Part shown: positions 7,796 through 15,121 of the stretch, piece by piece
How the letters are laid out: every line of letters starts with the position of its first letter
Numbering within the stretch: position 1 is the stretch's first letter
From: Streptomyces phaeoluteigriseus
Lineage (GTDB): Bacteria; Actinomycetota; Actinomycetes; Streptomycetales; Streptomycetaceae
NCBI RefSeq assembly: GCF_001896135.2
Contig: NZ_MPOH02000009.1
Location: forward strand, 722,847 to 758,978
Length of the DNA: 36,132 nucleotides
Direction: 5' to 3'
Translations under genes and position numbers: made by a program
Notes under the pieces: generated by a model
Told to the model about the DNA's origin: nothing
The model's input: only the letters and a program-made list of their open reading frames with translations
The model's database searches: none

Positions 7796-8076
7796 CCGAC
7801 GCCAAGGCCCGGTCCGGCCTGGAGGCGACGCCGGAATGGGCCGGTCCTGGCTGGGCCGGTCCTGGCGTTCTGGCTGACCCCAGCTTCGGAGTGATCCCCG
7901 AAGGCCTTCCTGACCTCCACAGGGTGTATGACCAGGCACGAGGGCCCGGCCCTGTCCGAGCCTCGTAGCCCTGCACGTTCCGTCGGCGGCACAACGCCGC
8001 CGGCGGGCCCCGCAGGGGAGCGACCGCGGCCGCTATCCGCTCCCCGGCAGTGATGTCCTCGTGACGCCGACCGGGG
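7796..8076. other. Intergenic region with a 15-bp tandem direct repeat
   Basis: No gene is seen. An exact 15-bp unit (tgggccggtcctggc) is repeated head to tail at 7837-7851 and 7852-7866. The rest is unremarkable GC-rich spacer leading to the TetR promoter. Confidence 0.5.
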
Positions 8077-8105
8077 TTGTTTCCATACGGGTCTACCCGT
8101 ATGGT
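8077..8105 (+). promoter_or_regulatory. Promoter and overlapping perfect operator of the TetR gene
   Basis: TTGTTT (8077-8082) and TATGGT (8100-8105) form -35 and -10 elements with a 17-bp spacer. A perfect inverted repeat (arms CCATACGGGT and ACCCGTATGG, 2-bp spacer, 8083-8104) fills the spacer and the -10. The predicted transcription start is 1-3 bases before the ATG at 8114, so the message would be leaderless or nearly so. TetR binding here would block RNA polymerase, giving autorepression. Confidence 0.8.
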
Positions 8106-8113
8106 AAATCGCT

Positions 8114-8701
8114 ATGAGCTCCTCTCCGTCCTCCAGGGGACGCCCCAGGGATCCCCGCTCGCACGAGGCGATCGTCGCCGCGGCCACAGAGCTGGTGATC
8201 GAGGTCGGCTACGCCGCGACATCGATCGGGGCCGTGGCTGCCCGTGCGGGTGTCGGCAAGGACACGGTCTACCGGCGGTGGCGGGGCAAACCGGAGTTGG
8301 TCTTCGAGGCCGTGTTCACGACCACCGACCATGCTCCGACCCCGGACACCGGCACGCTGGCCGGGGACCTGACCGCACTGCTGCGGGGCCTGATCGACGA
8401 GTTCCACGCACCTGCCGCCGCAGCGGCTCTCCCGGGGCTGCTCGCGGATTTCGCCGCCGATCCGGTGTTGAAGGCGCGCATTCGCAGCGACTTCCTGGCC
8501 CCCTCGAAGGAACGACTGCAGATCGTCTTCGAGCGTGCCGCGGAGCGCGGGGAGATCGCGACCGAGACCCCCGTGGACCTGGTCCTGGACACGCTGGCAG
8601 GAGCCGTGTTCTTCCACATCGGTCTGGTCGGGGAACATCCCGACCCTCAGCTGGCCGGCCGGCTGGCCGCTGTCATAGCCAAAGGAATCGAGATCCGATG
8701 A
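8114..8701 (+). CDS. TetR/AcrR-family transcriptional regulator
   Basis: A 195-residue regulator. The N-terminal helix-turn-helix reads IVAAATELVIEVGYAATSIG, then VAARAGVGKDTVYRRWRGKPEL, typical of TetR (AcrR) proteins. The C-terminal part (residues about 85-190, with ADFAADPVLKARIRSDFLAP and VDLVLDTLAGAVFFHIGLVG) is the common ligand-binding/dimer domain of TetR_C_16-like members. Its start lies just after a perfect 22-bp palindrome in its own promoter, so it is probably autoregulated. It overlaps the following membrane-protein gene by 4 bases (ATGA), implying that the membrane protein is the co-regulated target. The inducer is unknown. Confidence 0.95.
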   Translation: MSSSPSSRGRPRDPRSHEAIVAAATELVIEVGYAATSIGAVAARAGVGKDTVYRRWRGKPELVFEAVFTTTDHAPTPDTGTLAGDLTALLRGLIDEFHAPAAAAALPGLLADFAADPVLKARIRSDFLAPSKERLQIVFERAAERGEIATETPVDLVLDTLAGAVFFHIGLVGEHPDPQLAGRLAAVIAKGIEIR

Positions 8702-9078
8702 ACGGCTGGCTCCTCGCAGCGGGCATCACCGCGTCCGGTGTGGCCGCAGCACACATCGTCGGCGGGCACCGCGACGTGGTGCGCCCGCTGCTGTCCTGCG
8801 GACTCGCGGACGAACCCAAGCGTGTCCTCCATGCCGTATGGCACATGGTGAGCGTCGACCTGGTGCTCTCCGCGGCCGCCCTGATCTACCTAGCGCTGGC
8901 GGACGACACGTCAGCGACCGGCCTGATGGCGTGGTTCGTGGCCGCGCACTTCGTGGCGTACGCAGCCGCCTTCCTGGTCGTCACGCTGTCGGTCGGCTGG
9001 CCGAGGCCACTGCTCCGGCTTCCGCAGTGGATCCTTCTCTTGCCGGTCGCGGTCCTGACAGGGGCGGGTGCCGCATAG
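8698..9078 (+). CDS. Small four-helix membrane protein co-transcribed with TetR
   Basis: A 126-residue hydrophobic protein with four likely transmembrane helices: WLLAAGITASGVAAAHIVGG, then about residues 45-70 (VLHAVWHMVSVDLVLSAAAL), about 75-100 (GLMAWFVAAHFVAYAAAFLV) and about 107-126. Histidines sit within or beside helices 1, 2 and 3 (AHIVGG, HAVWHM, AAHFVAY), an arrangement that could bind metal or haem, but no such family can be named with confidence. The ATG overlaps the TetR stop. The gene is probably under control of the 8083-8104 operator. Function unknown. Confidence 0.8.
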   Translation: MNGWLLAAGITASGVAAAHIVGGHRDVVRPLLSCGLADEPKRVLHAVWHMVSVDLVLSAAALIYLALADDTSATGLMAWFVAAHFVAYAAAFLVVTLSVGWPRPLLRLPQWILLLPVAVLTGAGAA

Positions 9079-9092
9079 CGACAACCCCGGTG

Positions 9093-9250
9093 CTAAGTGG
9101 GGTGATCAGAGCCGCAGCAGCCTCCCCGGCGCGGTGCCCCAAGCGGCGACGGATGCCAGCCGAATACCGGGTCCTCACCACCGATGCCCAGCGGGTTCGC
9201 CCGGCCGTTGGTGGTCAGAGCCCGATGCTCCGTAAACGCTCGCATCTGTT
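9093..9250 (-). pseudogene. Possible N-terminal scrap of a GH78 alpha-L-rhamnosidase
   Basis: On the reverse strand a frame reads HRALTTNGRANPLGIGGEDP followed by VFGWHP. This resembles the conserved opening of bacterial GH78 enzymes (LRTNGRxxPLGIxxxxPxFSW). It has no continuation on either side. If real, it is a gene remnant of about 30 codons. The resemblance is from memory and short. Confidence 0.35.
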
Positions 9251-9324
9251 CGCGCTCCTCAGAGACGTTCCCATGGGGCGAGTGACTCGCCAAGACGTGG
9301 AACCGAGGCTTCTCGGGCAGGTCT

Positions 9325-9355
9325 GCCGTCCACTGACACGACGTCAGTGGACGGC
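9325..9355. terminator. Perfect 13-bp stem hairpin
   Basis: Arms 9325-9337 (gccgtccactgac) and 9343-9355 (gtcagtggacggc) are exact inverted complements around a 5-base loop. This hairpin lies between the membrane-protein gene and the GNAT gene. There is no U-tract, which is usual for Streptomyces terminators. It could equally be an operator or an end of a lost mobile element. Confidence 0.5.
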
Positions 9356-9540
9356 CCGCTGGGATGAGTGGCCGTCCACGATCGTGCCTGGATGTGTTGT
9401 TTTTTCGCCGGTCGCTCGCTTTACTCACGTTCGAGCGCCGAGACGAAAGCGCAGGGAGGGAACAGCCGCAGGAGCCCAGGCTTGCGTCGCAACTTGCCCA
9501 ACTCGTGCGGGCCTTCGCCCGGAACGACGATGGACCTACC

Positions 9541-10014
9541 ATGGTCGTCATCATGGGGATACACATCGCACCGGCCGAGGTGGCCGACTTCCACCAGGTC
9601 CTGACTGATCACTCCCGTTACTGGGGCGGACGCGACCTTCGGTCGCTGCACCTGCTGGCCCTGGTGCAGGAGTTCGGTTCCACGTGCCTGGTTGCCCGGG
9701 CCGAGGACGGAATCCGCGGATACGTCTTCGGGTTCGTCACCCCAGGCGGCACCGGGTACGTGCATCTGATCGCCACGCGGGACGATGCCCGTGGCACCGG
9801 TCTCGGGCGTCGTCTGTACACGGCGTTCGCTGAAGCAGCGGAAGGCCACGGTGCACGGAGGTTGAAGGCGATCACGTCACTCGAGAACACCGGCTCGATC
9901 GCCTTCCATCGCAGCCTCGGCTTCGACACGAAGATCGTCGACGACTACGACGGCCCCGGCCGGGCTATGGCCGTCTTCCACCGAGAACTGCCGCTCAACG
10001 TCTCGCGGCCCTGA
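9541..10014 (+). CDS. GNAT-family N-acetyltransferase
   Basis: A 157-residue acetyltransferase. The acetyl-CoA binding signature is seen at YVHLIATRDDARGTGLGRRLY (R-x-x-G-x-G/A loop as RGTGLG), preceded by the strand RGYVFGFVTPGGTG and followed by RRLKAITSLENTGSIAFHRSLGF, the typical C-terminal helix and wedge. It would transfer an acetyl group to an unknown amine. ATG 9541 is chosen, with ATG 9553 close by; the frame stays open to 9364, but that extension is compositionally unlike the family. No operon partner. An IS5-type relic lies just downstream. Confidence 0.88.
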   Translation: MVVIMGIHIAPAEVADFHQVLTDHSRYWGGRDLRSLHLLALVQEFGSTCLVARAEDGIRGYVFGFVTPGGTGYVHLIATRDDARGTGLGRRLYTAFAEAAEGHGARRLKAITSLENTGSIAFHRSLGFDTKIVDDYDGPGRAMAVFHRELPLNVSRP

Positions 10015-10075
10015 CCCACCAGCCGTCACCGGCAATCGCTCCCCCAGGTCGTCAGTCGCGGGATGCTCTTGGGCG

Positions 10076-10425
10076 GTGGCACGTGGAGATCCGACGGACG
10101 ACCAACGGGCCGTGCCGGAGCCGTTGTTGCCGAGGGGCGAGAAGTCAGGCCGCCCGCTGACGTGGGCCCGGCGCCAGCTGATCGACGGCTCACGGCTCCG
10201 GGTGCGCACCGGGGTCCCGTGGTGGCGGGACATGCCGCCGAGTACGGACCAAGAGGTCGGGTGTACGACCTGTACCGCCGATGGCAGCGGTACGGCAACT
10301 GACAGGGGGGGCGAGTGCGGCATCAGTTTCCTGAGGAGGCATTGAGCCGTGGCCACCAGGTACGAAAACTCGAGGTCCGCCACGAGGCCACCGTCCTTGT
10401 TGCCGCCATCAACGAGCGGTTGTGA
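10076..10425 (+). pseudogene. IS5-family transposase relic, both ends kept and catalytic centre deleted
   Basis: The N-terminal DUF4096-type helix region is recognisable from 10076: a start like MARGDPTDDQRAV, then LLPRGEKSGRPLTWARRQLI, then LRVRTGVPW. After a one-base shift near 10222 it continues as AEYGPRGRVYDLYRRWQRYG to about 10302. At 10318-10425 another frame reads KLEVRHEATVLVAAINERL before a stop, matching the usual C-terminal end (LxVRYEATVxVAAINEWL-like) of IS5 transposases. The roughly 150-200 codons between, holding the DDE residues, are gone. It cannot be active. No intact terminal inverted repeats were found. Its end overlaps the 3-prime end of the reverse-strand GNAT gene. Confidence 0.75.
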
Positions 10426-10987
10426 GGTACCGGTCCGACGACAACTCGTACACCCGAACCCGCCGACCGGAGGTGGGATTGACGGTCTCACGGACCAGTT
10501 GCATCCCGAGTTTGGTCATGATCCGTTCGGAGGCGTCGTTGCCCACTTGAGCGATGCTGACGATCCGCTCCAGCCCCCGCTCTTCGAACCCGAACCGTAC
10601 AACGGCCGCAGCGGCTTCGGTGGCCAGGCCCTGTCCCCAGTGGGAACGTCCAAGCCGCCAGCCGACCTCAACCGCCGGCAGTACCTCAGGCAAGAAGTAG
10701 GGCACCGAAAGGCCGGTGAACCCGGCCATTTCGCCAGTGGACCGGATCTCCATGGCAAACAGGCCGAAGCCCTGTGACTCCCACTCGCTTTCCCATGCCT
10801 GGACCCCGCTGCGAGTCTGGTGTTCGTCACGGACGCTGCCGTCCCGGATCCACCGCATGACCTCGGGGTCGGCATTGATGGCGGCCATGGGCGCTACGTC
10901 TTCCTCGCGCCAGCGACGCAGGATCAAACGGGGAGTCTCAAGCGTGACCATCGAGTCATTCTGGATCACGACTCGGCTTTCCGTCAT
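10409..10987 (-). CDS. GNAT-family N-acetyltransferase (RimJ/RimL type)
   Basis: A 192-residue protein (180 if started at ATG 10951). The RimJ/RimL-like opening LETPRLILRRWREEDVAPM is followed by a substrate-side helix and the CoA-binding core VEVGWRLGRSHWGQGLATEAA. Then come VRFGFEERGLERIVSIAQVG and NDASERIMTKLGMQLVRE, all typical. Family members acetylate the N-terminus of ribosomal proteins or small molecules; the substrate here is unknown. The frame stays open far upstream (to about 11,800), but that part is Pro/Arg-rich and not coding in character. The 3-prime end overlaps the IS5 relic by 17 bases. Confidence 0.9.
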   Translation of the reverse strand: MTESRVVIQNDSMVTLETPRLILRRWREEDVAPMAAINADPEVMRWIRDGSVRDEHQTRSGVQAWESEWESQGFGLFAMEIRSTGEMAGFTGLSVPYFLPEVLPAVEVGWRLGRSHWGQGLATEAAAAVVRFGFEERGLERIVSIAQVGNDASERIMTKLGMQLVRETVNPTSGRRVRVYELSSDRYLTTAR

Positions 10988-11633
10988 CCTCACCAGGAAC
11001 CCTCGATCACCTTCTACGGCGCTTGCGTTGGTGCTCTCGTCGAGGGCGGTGCGGGTCGAGGGCGGTCCGGGAGGCGCGAGTTGTGGAGGGGGCGGCCCAG
11101 GCGGGCCGCGATGTGTAGCGCGGCGAGCGCCTGGGCGCAGGCGGTGGAGTCGGCCAGGGAGTGTGCCGGGTCGGACGACTCGACGATCACCGCCCGGAGT
11201 CGCCCGGAACCGGTCGGGTGGCCAGGGGGTCGGGTGGTCGGTGAAGGCTCCGGTGGTGTGTCCACCGGTGAGGTGGGCGTCGACGCAATCCTCGCCGGTG
11301 TCCTGGGTGAGTTGGCTGGAGTGATGGCGGTCTCCCCGGTCGATCGGGGTGTGGGGTGTAGGTGCCGTCGCTCTCCCGGTGCATGTGGTGTCGTCAGCCG
11401 GGCTTCGCCGTTTTGGTGGTGGTGCGGATGCAGGGCTGGTCGCCGCGGATCTCGGTGAAGCGGCGGCCGGCGGTCTGCGCCCAACCGCACGGTTGTTCTC
11501 GCACACGATGCCGGCGTTCTCGCGCCAGGTGGTGACGGCGGTCGTCGGCCTTGTCTCCTCTTGCGGCGGAGGGGGGGGCAGCCCTGCCCGCGGGTGTGCA
11601 GGGGCGCGGGTGAGCGGTTGGGGAGGTGCCGCC
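10988..11633. other. 646-bp stretch without an intact gene
   Basis: Reverse-strand frames contain short protein-like runs, such as VIVESSDPAHSLADSTACAQ near 11,120-11,190 and TAGRRFTEIRGDQPCIRTTT near 11,400-11,480. Neither extends, and they lie in different frames. It is probably a decayed gene or genes next to the IS5 relic; I cannot name the family. Confidence 0.4.
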
Positions 11634-12305
11634 TCAGCCGAGCGGGTTGGTGCTGTCGCGCAGGGTTGCCAGGGTCGGGGCGTACATGCGGGCCTTGATG
11701 GTGCCGAGGGTGTCGCCGGCCTTGTTCGCCTGCGTCTGGGCGATCTCGACGGCGGTGGAGCGCACGGCGGCCTCGGTGACCGCCCGATCGACGATGCCGG
11801 TGGCCGCGGCATCCGTGCCGCCGTAGCGGCGGGCGGTGAGCATGGCCTCGTGTGCGGTCTGCGGTGCCAGGCGGGACTGGATGAGGGCGGCCATGCCGGG
11901 GGTGAAGGGGATGTTGATGTCGGCTTCGGGCAGGCACCAGTAGCCGCGGTCGGCGCGCATCACGCGGAAGTCGTGGGCCAGGGAGAACATCGCGCCGGCG
12001 GCGAAGGTGTGCCCCTGCAGCGCGGCCACCGTGATGACGGGCAGGGACAGTATCCGAGCGAACAGCTCATGGACCGAGACGACGTAGTCCTGGTGCTGGT
12101 CGGTGTGGGCGAACAGCCAGTCCAGGTCGAGCCCGTTGGAGTAGAACTTGCCGGTGGCGGCGGTGACCAGGGCGCGGGGGCCTTCAGCCTTCTCCACCTC
12201 GTCGAGCGCGGCGCCGACGGAGGTGAGCCAGTCGGGGTGGAAGCGGTTCTCTCCGTCTCCGAGGTCGAGGACGAAGACGTTGTCGTGGCGGTCGAGCGAG
12301 GGCAT
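11634..12305 (-). CDS. Enoyl-CoA hydratase/isomerase-family protein (crotonase fold)
   Basis: A 223-residue crotonase-fold protein. The pattern FVLDLGDGENRFHPDWL, then ALVTAATGKFYSNGLDLDWL (oxyanion-hole A-x-G-K-F-Y-S-N-G-L-D), then VITVAALQGHTFAAGAMFSLAHDFRVM (second oxyanion loop, G-H-T-F-A-A-G-A) and YWCLPEADI is clear. The usual catalytic Glu pair is not obvious: the second-loop region reads LPEADINIPFTPGM, which is like the delta3,delta2-enoyl-CoA isomerase (PECI) group. It is somewhat short. GAAGGAG lies 5 bases before the ATG. It is 44 bp downstream of, and probably cotranscribed with, the TetR gene that starts at 12964. Confidence 0.9.
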   Translation of the reverse strand: MPSLDRHDNVFVLDLGDGENRFHPDWLTSVGAALDEVEKAEGPRALVTAATGKFYSNGLDLDWLFAHTDQHQDYVVSVHELFARILSLPVITVAALQGHTFAAGAMFSLAHDFRVMRADRGYWCLPEADINIPFTPGMAALIQSRLAPQTAHEAMLTARRYGGTDAAATGIVDRAVTEAAVRSTAVEIAQTQANKAGDTLGTIKARMYAPTLATLRDSTNPLG

Positions 12306-12349
12306 GGCGACTCCTTCGGACTGCATTCGCTGGGTGAAGGGGGTGTGGG

Positions 12350-12964
12350 TTACGGCCGGGGCTCTGATGCGGCGGCCCCGGGGCGGTCGCGCAGGGTGTA
12401 CAGGAGGAGGTCGTGGATCTCGGCGGCGGCCGCCTCGATCGGAGCGGCGCTCTGCTCGGCCCGGCACATGACCACCGCGCCTTCGACCGCGGCGATGACG
12501 AAGGCGCCGAGCCTGCGGCTGCGTTCCTCGGTCAGGCCGTGCTGGACGAACAGGGCTGCGAGGGCCTCCTGCCAGCGGGCGAAGACGGCGGCGGCCGAGA
12601 GAGCGAGCTGAGGCGCGTCGTCGTTGGTTTCCACGGCCACCGCCACGATCGGGCAGCCGGCCCTGAAGTCGCTCTCGACGAGTCGGTCACGCCACAACGC
12701 GAAGAACGCGTCGACGGCCTCCACCGGGTCAGGCGCCTGCATGGCGGCGTCGATCAGGTCGGCGATGAAGTCCCCCGCCAGTGTCACCGCCTCGTCGATG
12801 AGCTGGGCCCGCCCGCCGGGGAAGTGGTGATACACCGAGCCCCGAGGGGCTCCGCTGTGGGCGAGCACCCGGTCGATGCTGGTCGCGCTCGCCCCGTACT
12901 CACGCAGCAGCGCAGCGGCACTGAGGATCATCCGCTCACGGCTGTCACTCTTGCGTGGACTCAC
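12350..12964 (-). CDS. TetR-family regulator, LmrA/YxaF-like
   Basis: A 204-residue regulator starting at GTG 12964 with AGGAAGG upstream. The HTH reads RMILSAAALLREYGASATSI, then VLAHSGAPRGSVYHHFPGGR. The G-A-P-R-G-S-V-Y-H-H-F-P-G-G signature and C-terminal part (FFALWRDRLVESDFRAGCPI) match the LmrA/YxaF group of TetR repressors. The adjacent crotonase-fold gene in the same orientation is the likely target. A promoter with an imperfect GTTACC-4-GGTAGC dyad over the -10 lies upstream, suggesting autoregulation. Confidence 0.93.
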   Translation of the reverse strand: MSPRKSDSRERMILSAAALLREYGASATSIDRVLAHSGAPRGSVYHHFPGGRAQLIDEAVTLAGDFIADLIDAAMQAPDPVEAVDAFFALWRDRLVESDFRAGCPIVAVAVETNDDAPQLALSAAAVFARWQEALAALFVQHGLTEERSRRLGAFVIAAVEGAVVMCRAEQSAAPIEAAAAEIHDLLLYTLRDRPGAAASEPRP

Positions 12965-13008
12965 CTGCCCACCACCCCCCTTCCTGCGACGAGCGGCCCA
13001 TGAAGTGG

Positions 13009-13051
13009 GCTACCTGACGGTAACTTATGGGGTATGGCATAGAACATGCAA
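13009..13051 (-). promoter_or_regulatory. Promoter and imperfect operator of the LmrA-like TetR gene
   Basis: On the reverse strand TTGCAT (13051-13046) and TAAGTT (13027-13022) are spaced 18 bp. A dyad GTTACC-4-GGTAGC (13024-13009, one mismatch) overlaps the -10 and the start region, 45 bp before the GTG. This suits autorepression. Moderate confidence only. Confidence 0.45.
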
Positions 13052-13429
13052 GAGGGATCAGGCAGCCGCTCGATCGAAGCCGCCGAGGGTCCTGTCCTGG
13101 TGGAGTACGGCGAGGTGCGGCTTCCTGTGGTGACGCTGAGGGAGGCGCACGCCCTGCTCGGGGTGCTGCTGCGGACGGTCGCCGGGGAGAGGGCCCGGTC
13201 GTGCCCGAGGGGGAGGGTTGTCGAAGGAGGTTGCCGCGAGCATCCCGCTGGAGGTCGGGTGACATGGGCTGACGGCCGACGCCGACCGCGTGCGAGTGGC
13301 CTCTCGCGCAGGTGTCGGTGCGGAGGCTGCCAGGGTCGGTGCGACGAGGAGGCTGTGTTGTTGCAGCCTGACATGTCGGTGAAGCTGGCCAGTGCGTACG
13401 GTTCGGCGAGGACGGCTGCAGACGGGTGA
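13046..13429 (+). CDS. Small hypothetical ORF, perhaps a remnant
   Basis: A 127-codon frame. Its first 50 residues look protein-like (VLVEYGEVRLPVVTLREAHA, then LLGVLLRTVAGER: a beta-strand pair and a helix). The rest is Arg/Cys/Gly-rich and probably not real, except a short tail. No clear ribosome binding site is seen, and its ATG falls in the -35 of the divergent TetR promoter. I recognise no family. It may be a fragment of a small Streptomyces protein. Confidence 0.3.
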   Translation: MQEGSGSRSIEAAEGPVLVEYGEVRLPVVTLREAHALLGVLLRTVAGERARSCPRGRVVEGGCREHPAGGRVTWADGRRRPRASGLSRRCRCGGCQGRCDEEAVLLQPDMSVKLASAYGSARTAADG

Positions 13430-13564
13430 GCTTGCTGACCCCTCGTCGATTCAGTCGGCGGGAAGCTCCGCAACCACGGCGGGCCGTACAAGTGGCAACT
13501 CCCAATGGTCCGCGCGATCCCAATGGTCCGCGCGAGCGGCCATGTCATGACCTACAATTAACCG

Positions 13565-13584
13565 TCCATGGAAGATAATTCTTC
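13565..13584. promoter_or_regulatory. Putative MarR autoregulatory operators
   Basis: Two dyads lie just before the MarR start. TCCATGGA (13565-13572) sits inside a looser TTA-4-TCCATGGA-4-TAA frame, and GAAGA-taat-TCTTC (13571-13584) is a perfect 14-bp site. TCCATGGAA is also the core of the palindrome upstream of the convergent operon (16592-16609). Binding is inferred, not shown. Confidence 0.5.
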
Positions 13585-13596
13585 GGAAGATGAGTG

Positions 13597-14112
13597 ATGG
13601 CTGACGCTGACCTGAAGCTGCTGTACCGGGAGCTGGTCTCGCTGGAGATCGAGCTGTGGGACGGCATCGAGGAGCGGTTGCGGGCCCAGTACGACCTGCC
13701 GCTGACCTCGTTCGAGGTGCTGCATCTGCTGCTGCGGCGGCCCGGTCGGCGGATTCAGGACATCGCCGAGGAGTTCTCGATCACGGTGGGCGGCACGAGC
13801 AAGGTGGTCGATCGCCTGGAGGCGGCGAGCCTGTGTGAGCGGCGGGCCAATCCGAACGACCGCCGTTCCTCGATCGTCGAACTGACGCCCCAGGGGCGGA
13901 AGCTGGTGGACGGGGCGCTGAAGGTCTTCGAGGAAGAGCTGGAACTGCGGATCGGTTCGGTGATTCCCGAGCAGTCCGTACGCGAGGTGACCGCGGTCCT
14001 CGGCACACTGCGGGCAGCCGGACGCGCCCTGGACGCGGAGCGGAAGGCCGCCGGGCAGTCGCCGGTACCGGGCAGGCGGGCGCCGAAGCAGCCCGGCCGA
14101 CCGGCATCCTGA
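13597..14112 (+). CDS. MarR-family transcriptional regulator
   Basis: A 171-residue winged-helix regulator. Core features are LTSFEVLHLLLRRPGRRIQD, then IAEEFSITVGGTSKVVDRLE (recognition helix), then the wing RRANPNDRRSSIVELTPQGR, a textbook MarR D-x-R-x-x-x-V-x-L-T-x-x-G-R. A Pro/Arg/Ala tail of about 25 residues follows. ATG 13597 is preferred, with GGAAGA six bases upstream; GTG 13594 is directly before it. The gene is convergent with the PPOX/SnoaL/MBL/VOC operon, whose upstream region holds a perfect palindrome sharing the core of the site before this gene, so it may repress that operon. Confidence 0.94.
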   Translation: MADADLKLLYRELVSLEIELWDGIEERLRAQYDLPLTSFEVLHLLLRRPGRRIQDIAEEFSITVGGTSKVVDRLEAASLCERRANPNDRRSSIVELTPQGRKLVDGALKVFEEELELRIGSVIPEQSVREVTAVLGTLRAAGRALDAERKAAGQSPVPGRRAPKQPGRPAS

Positions 14113-14194
14113 GCGGCGACGGCTGAGCGCCCATGGGTTGGACAGTCGAGGGCCGCACGAACCCGGCCCCCGGTCCCGGTCCGTCGGCCCCGGC

Positions 14195-14620
14195 TCAGTC
14201 GGCGATACCGGCGAAGGCGATGACTTTGCCGATGCGGCCGCGAACGAGCAGGTTGCCAGGGCCGCCATTGCGGGCGGCGTACTCCTCGGTGCGGTCTTTC
14301 CCCATGTAGCGGGCGCCGAGGAGGCCTGCCCAGCGCAGCATGCCGTCCGGGTCCTCGGAGATCGTCGCGTGGGCCTGGAGGAGGACGAACGCGTACGGGG
14401 GTCGATCCTCGTCGACGCAGAGGGCGAACCGTCCATCGCGGGCGAGGTTGCGGCCCTTGACCCCGCTCTTCTCGGTGGTGAGCACGATGTCGTCGCCGTC
14501 GAGGAGGAACCAGACCGGTGTGACGTGAGGGCTGCCGTCGGCGCGGACGGTGGACAGCTTGCCGGTGCGCGTGCCGTACGTGACGAACGCCCGCCACTGC
14601 TGCTCGGTCATCTTCCGCAT
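14195..14620 (-). CDS. PPOX-class F420- or FMN-dependent oxidoreductase
   Basis: A 141-residue split-barrel flavin/deazaflavin enzyme. It has the family pattern TYGTRTGKLSTVRADGSPHV, then PVWFLLDGDDIVLTTEKSGVKGRN and ARDGRFALCVDEDRPPYAFV. This is the pyridoxamine-phosphate-oxidase-like fold seen in many Streptomyces F420-binding reductases (FDOR-B type); which cofactor is used cannot be read here. It is the last gene of a four-gene reverse-strand set. GAAAGG lies 7 bases before the ATG. The reaction is unknown. Confidence 0.9.
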   Translation of the reverse strand: MRKMTEQQWRAFVTYGTRTGKLSTVRADGSPHVTPVWFLLDGDDIVLTTEKSGVKGRNLARDGRFALCVDEDRPPYAFVLLQAHATISEDPDGMLRWAGLLGARYMGKDRTEEYAARNGGPGNLLVRGRIGKVIAFAGIAD

Positions 14621-14692
14621 GGGTGCCTTTCGTGTGCGAACGGCTCGGCTTGTGGGTGCCCGGGGCCGAGTCGGCCCCGGGCACCGCGGGTT

Positions 14693-15085
14693 CTAGCCCC
14701 AGAAGGCGTCTTCGGCGGCCGGGTCGGCGGAGAAGAGCCACATCTCGGTGATCTTGCCGTTGGCGATGCGCAGGACGTCGATGCCGTCCATGCTCATCGA
14801 CGCGTCGTCGTGGCGGCCGGTGAAGTGGATGGTGGCGGCGACCAGGTCGCCGTTGCCCATGAGCGTGTGGATCTTGTCGATGGCGAAGGTGCCCCGGCTG
14901 GTCTCCATCATGCTGCCGAGCATCTGGAAGACGGCGCCCCGGCCCTTGTGCTCGCCGGAGAACCGGTTGGCGCCGGGCTGGTGCCAGACGATGTCGGCGT
15001 CGAGGAGTTCGCCGAGAGCGGCCATGTCTCCGGTCCGGACGGCCTCGAAGTAGGTGCGGGCGATGTCGACGTTCGTTCGGGTCAT
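14693..15085 (-). CDS. SnoaL-like/NTF2-like polyketide-cyclase-fold protein
   Basis: A 130-residue NTF2-like cone-fold protein. Markers are VDIARTYFEAVRTGDMAALGELLDADIVWHQPG, then GAVFQMLGSMMETSRG, HFTGRHDDASMSMDGIDVLR and the closing GKITEMWLFSADP. The W-H-Q-P-G after the first helix pair is the usual SnoaL pocket. SnoaL relatives isomerise or cyclise small molecules, but many are uncharacterised. It lies 72 bp upstream of the PPOX gene and 36 bp downstream of the MBL gene, all in one direction, so it is probably part of one transcript. Confidence 0.9.
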   Translation of the reverse strand: MTRTNVDIARTYFEAVRTGDMAALGELLDADIVWHQPGANRFSGEHKGRGAVFQMLGSMMETSRGTFAIDKIHTLMGNGDLVAATIHFTGRHDDASMSMDGIDVLRIANGKITEMWLFSADPAAEDAFWG

Positions 15086-15121
15086 GGTGTTCGCTCCACG
15101 GGTTGTTGTGCGGGGTGGTGG

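Noticed and set aside
10988..11812. Upstream extension of the reverse-strand GNAT gene
   Set aside because: The open frame is Pro/Arg-rich, lacks family similarity and runs antisense-like into the crotonase 3-prime end.
13058..13548. Reverse-strand frames between the TetR and MarR genes
   Set aside because: Ser/Pro/Arg/Thr-rich, overlapping one another in three frames with no motif or ribosome binding site.
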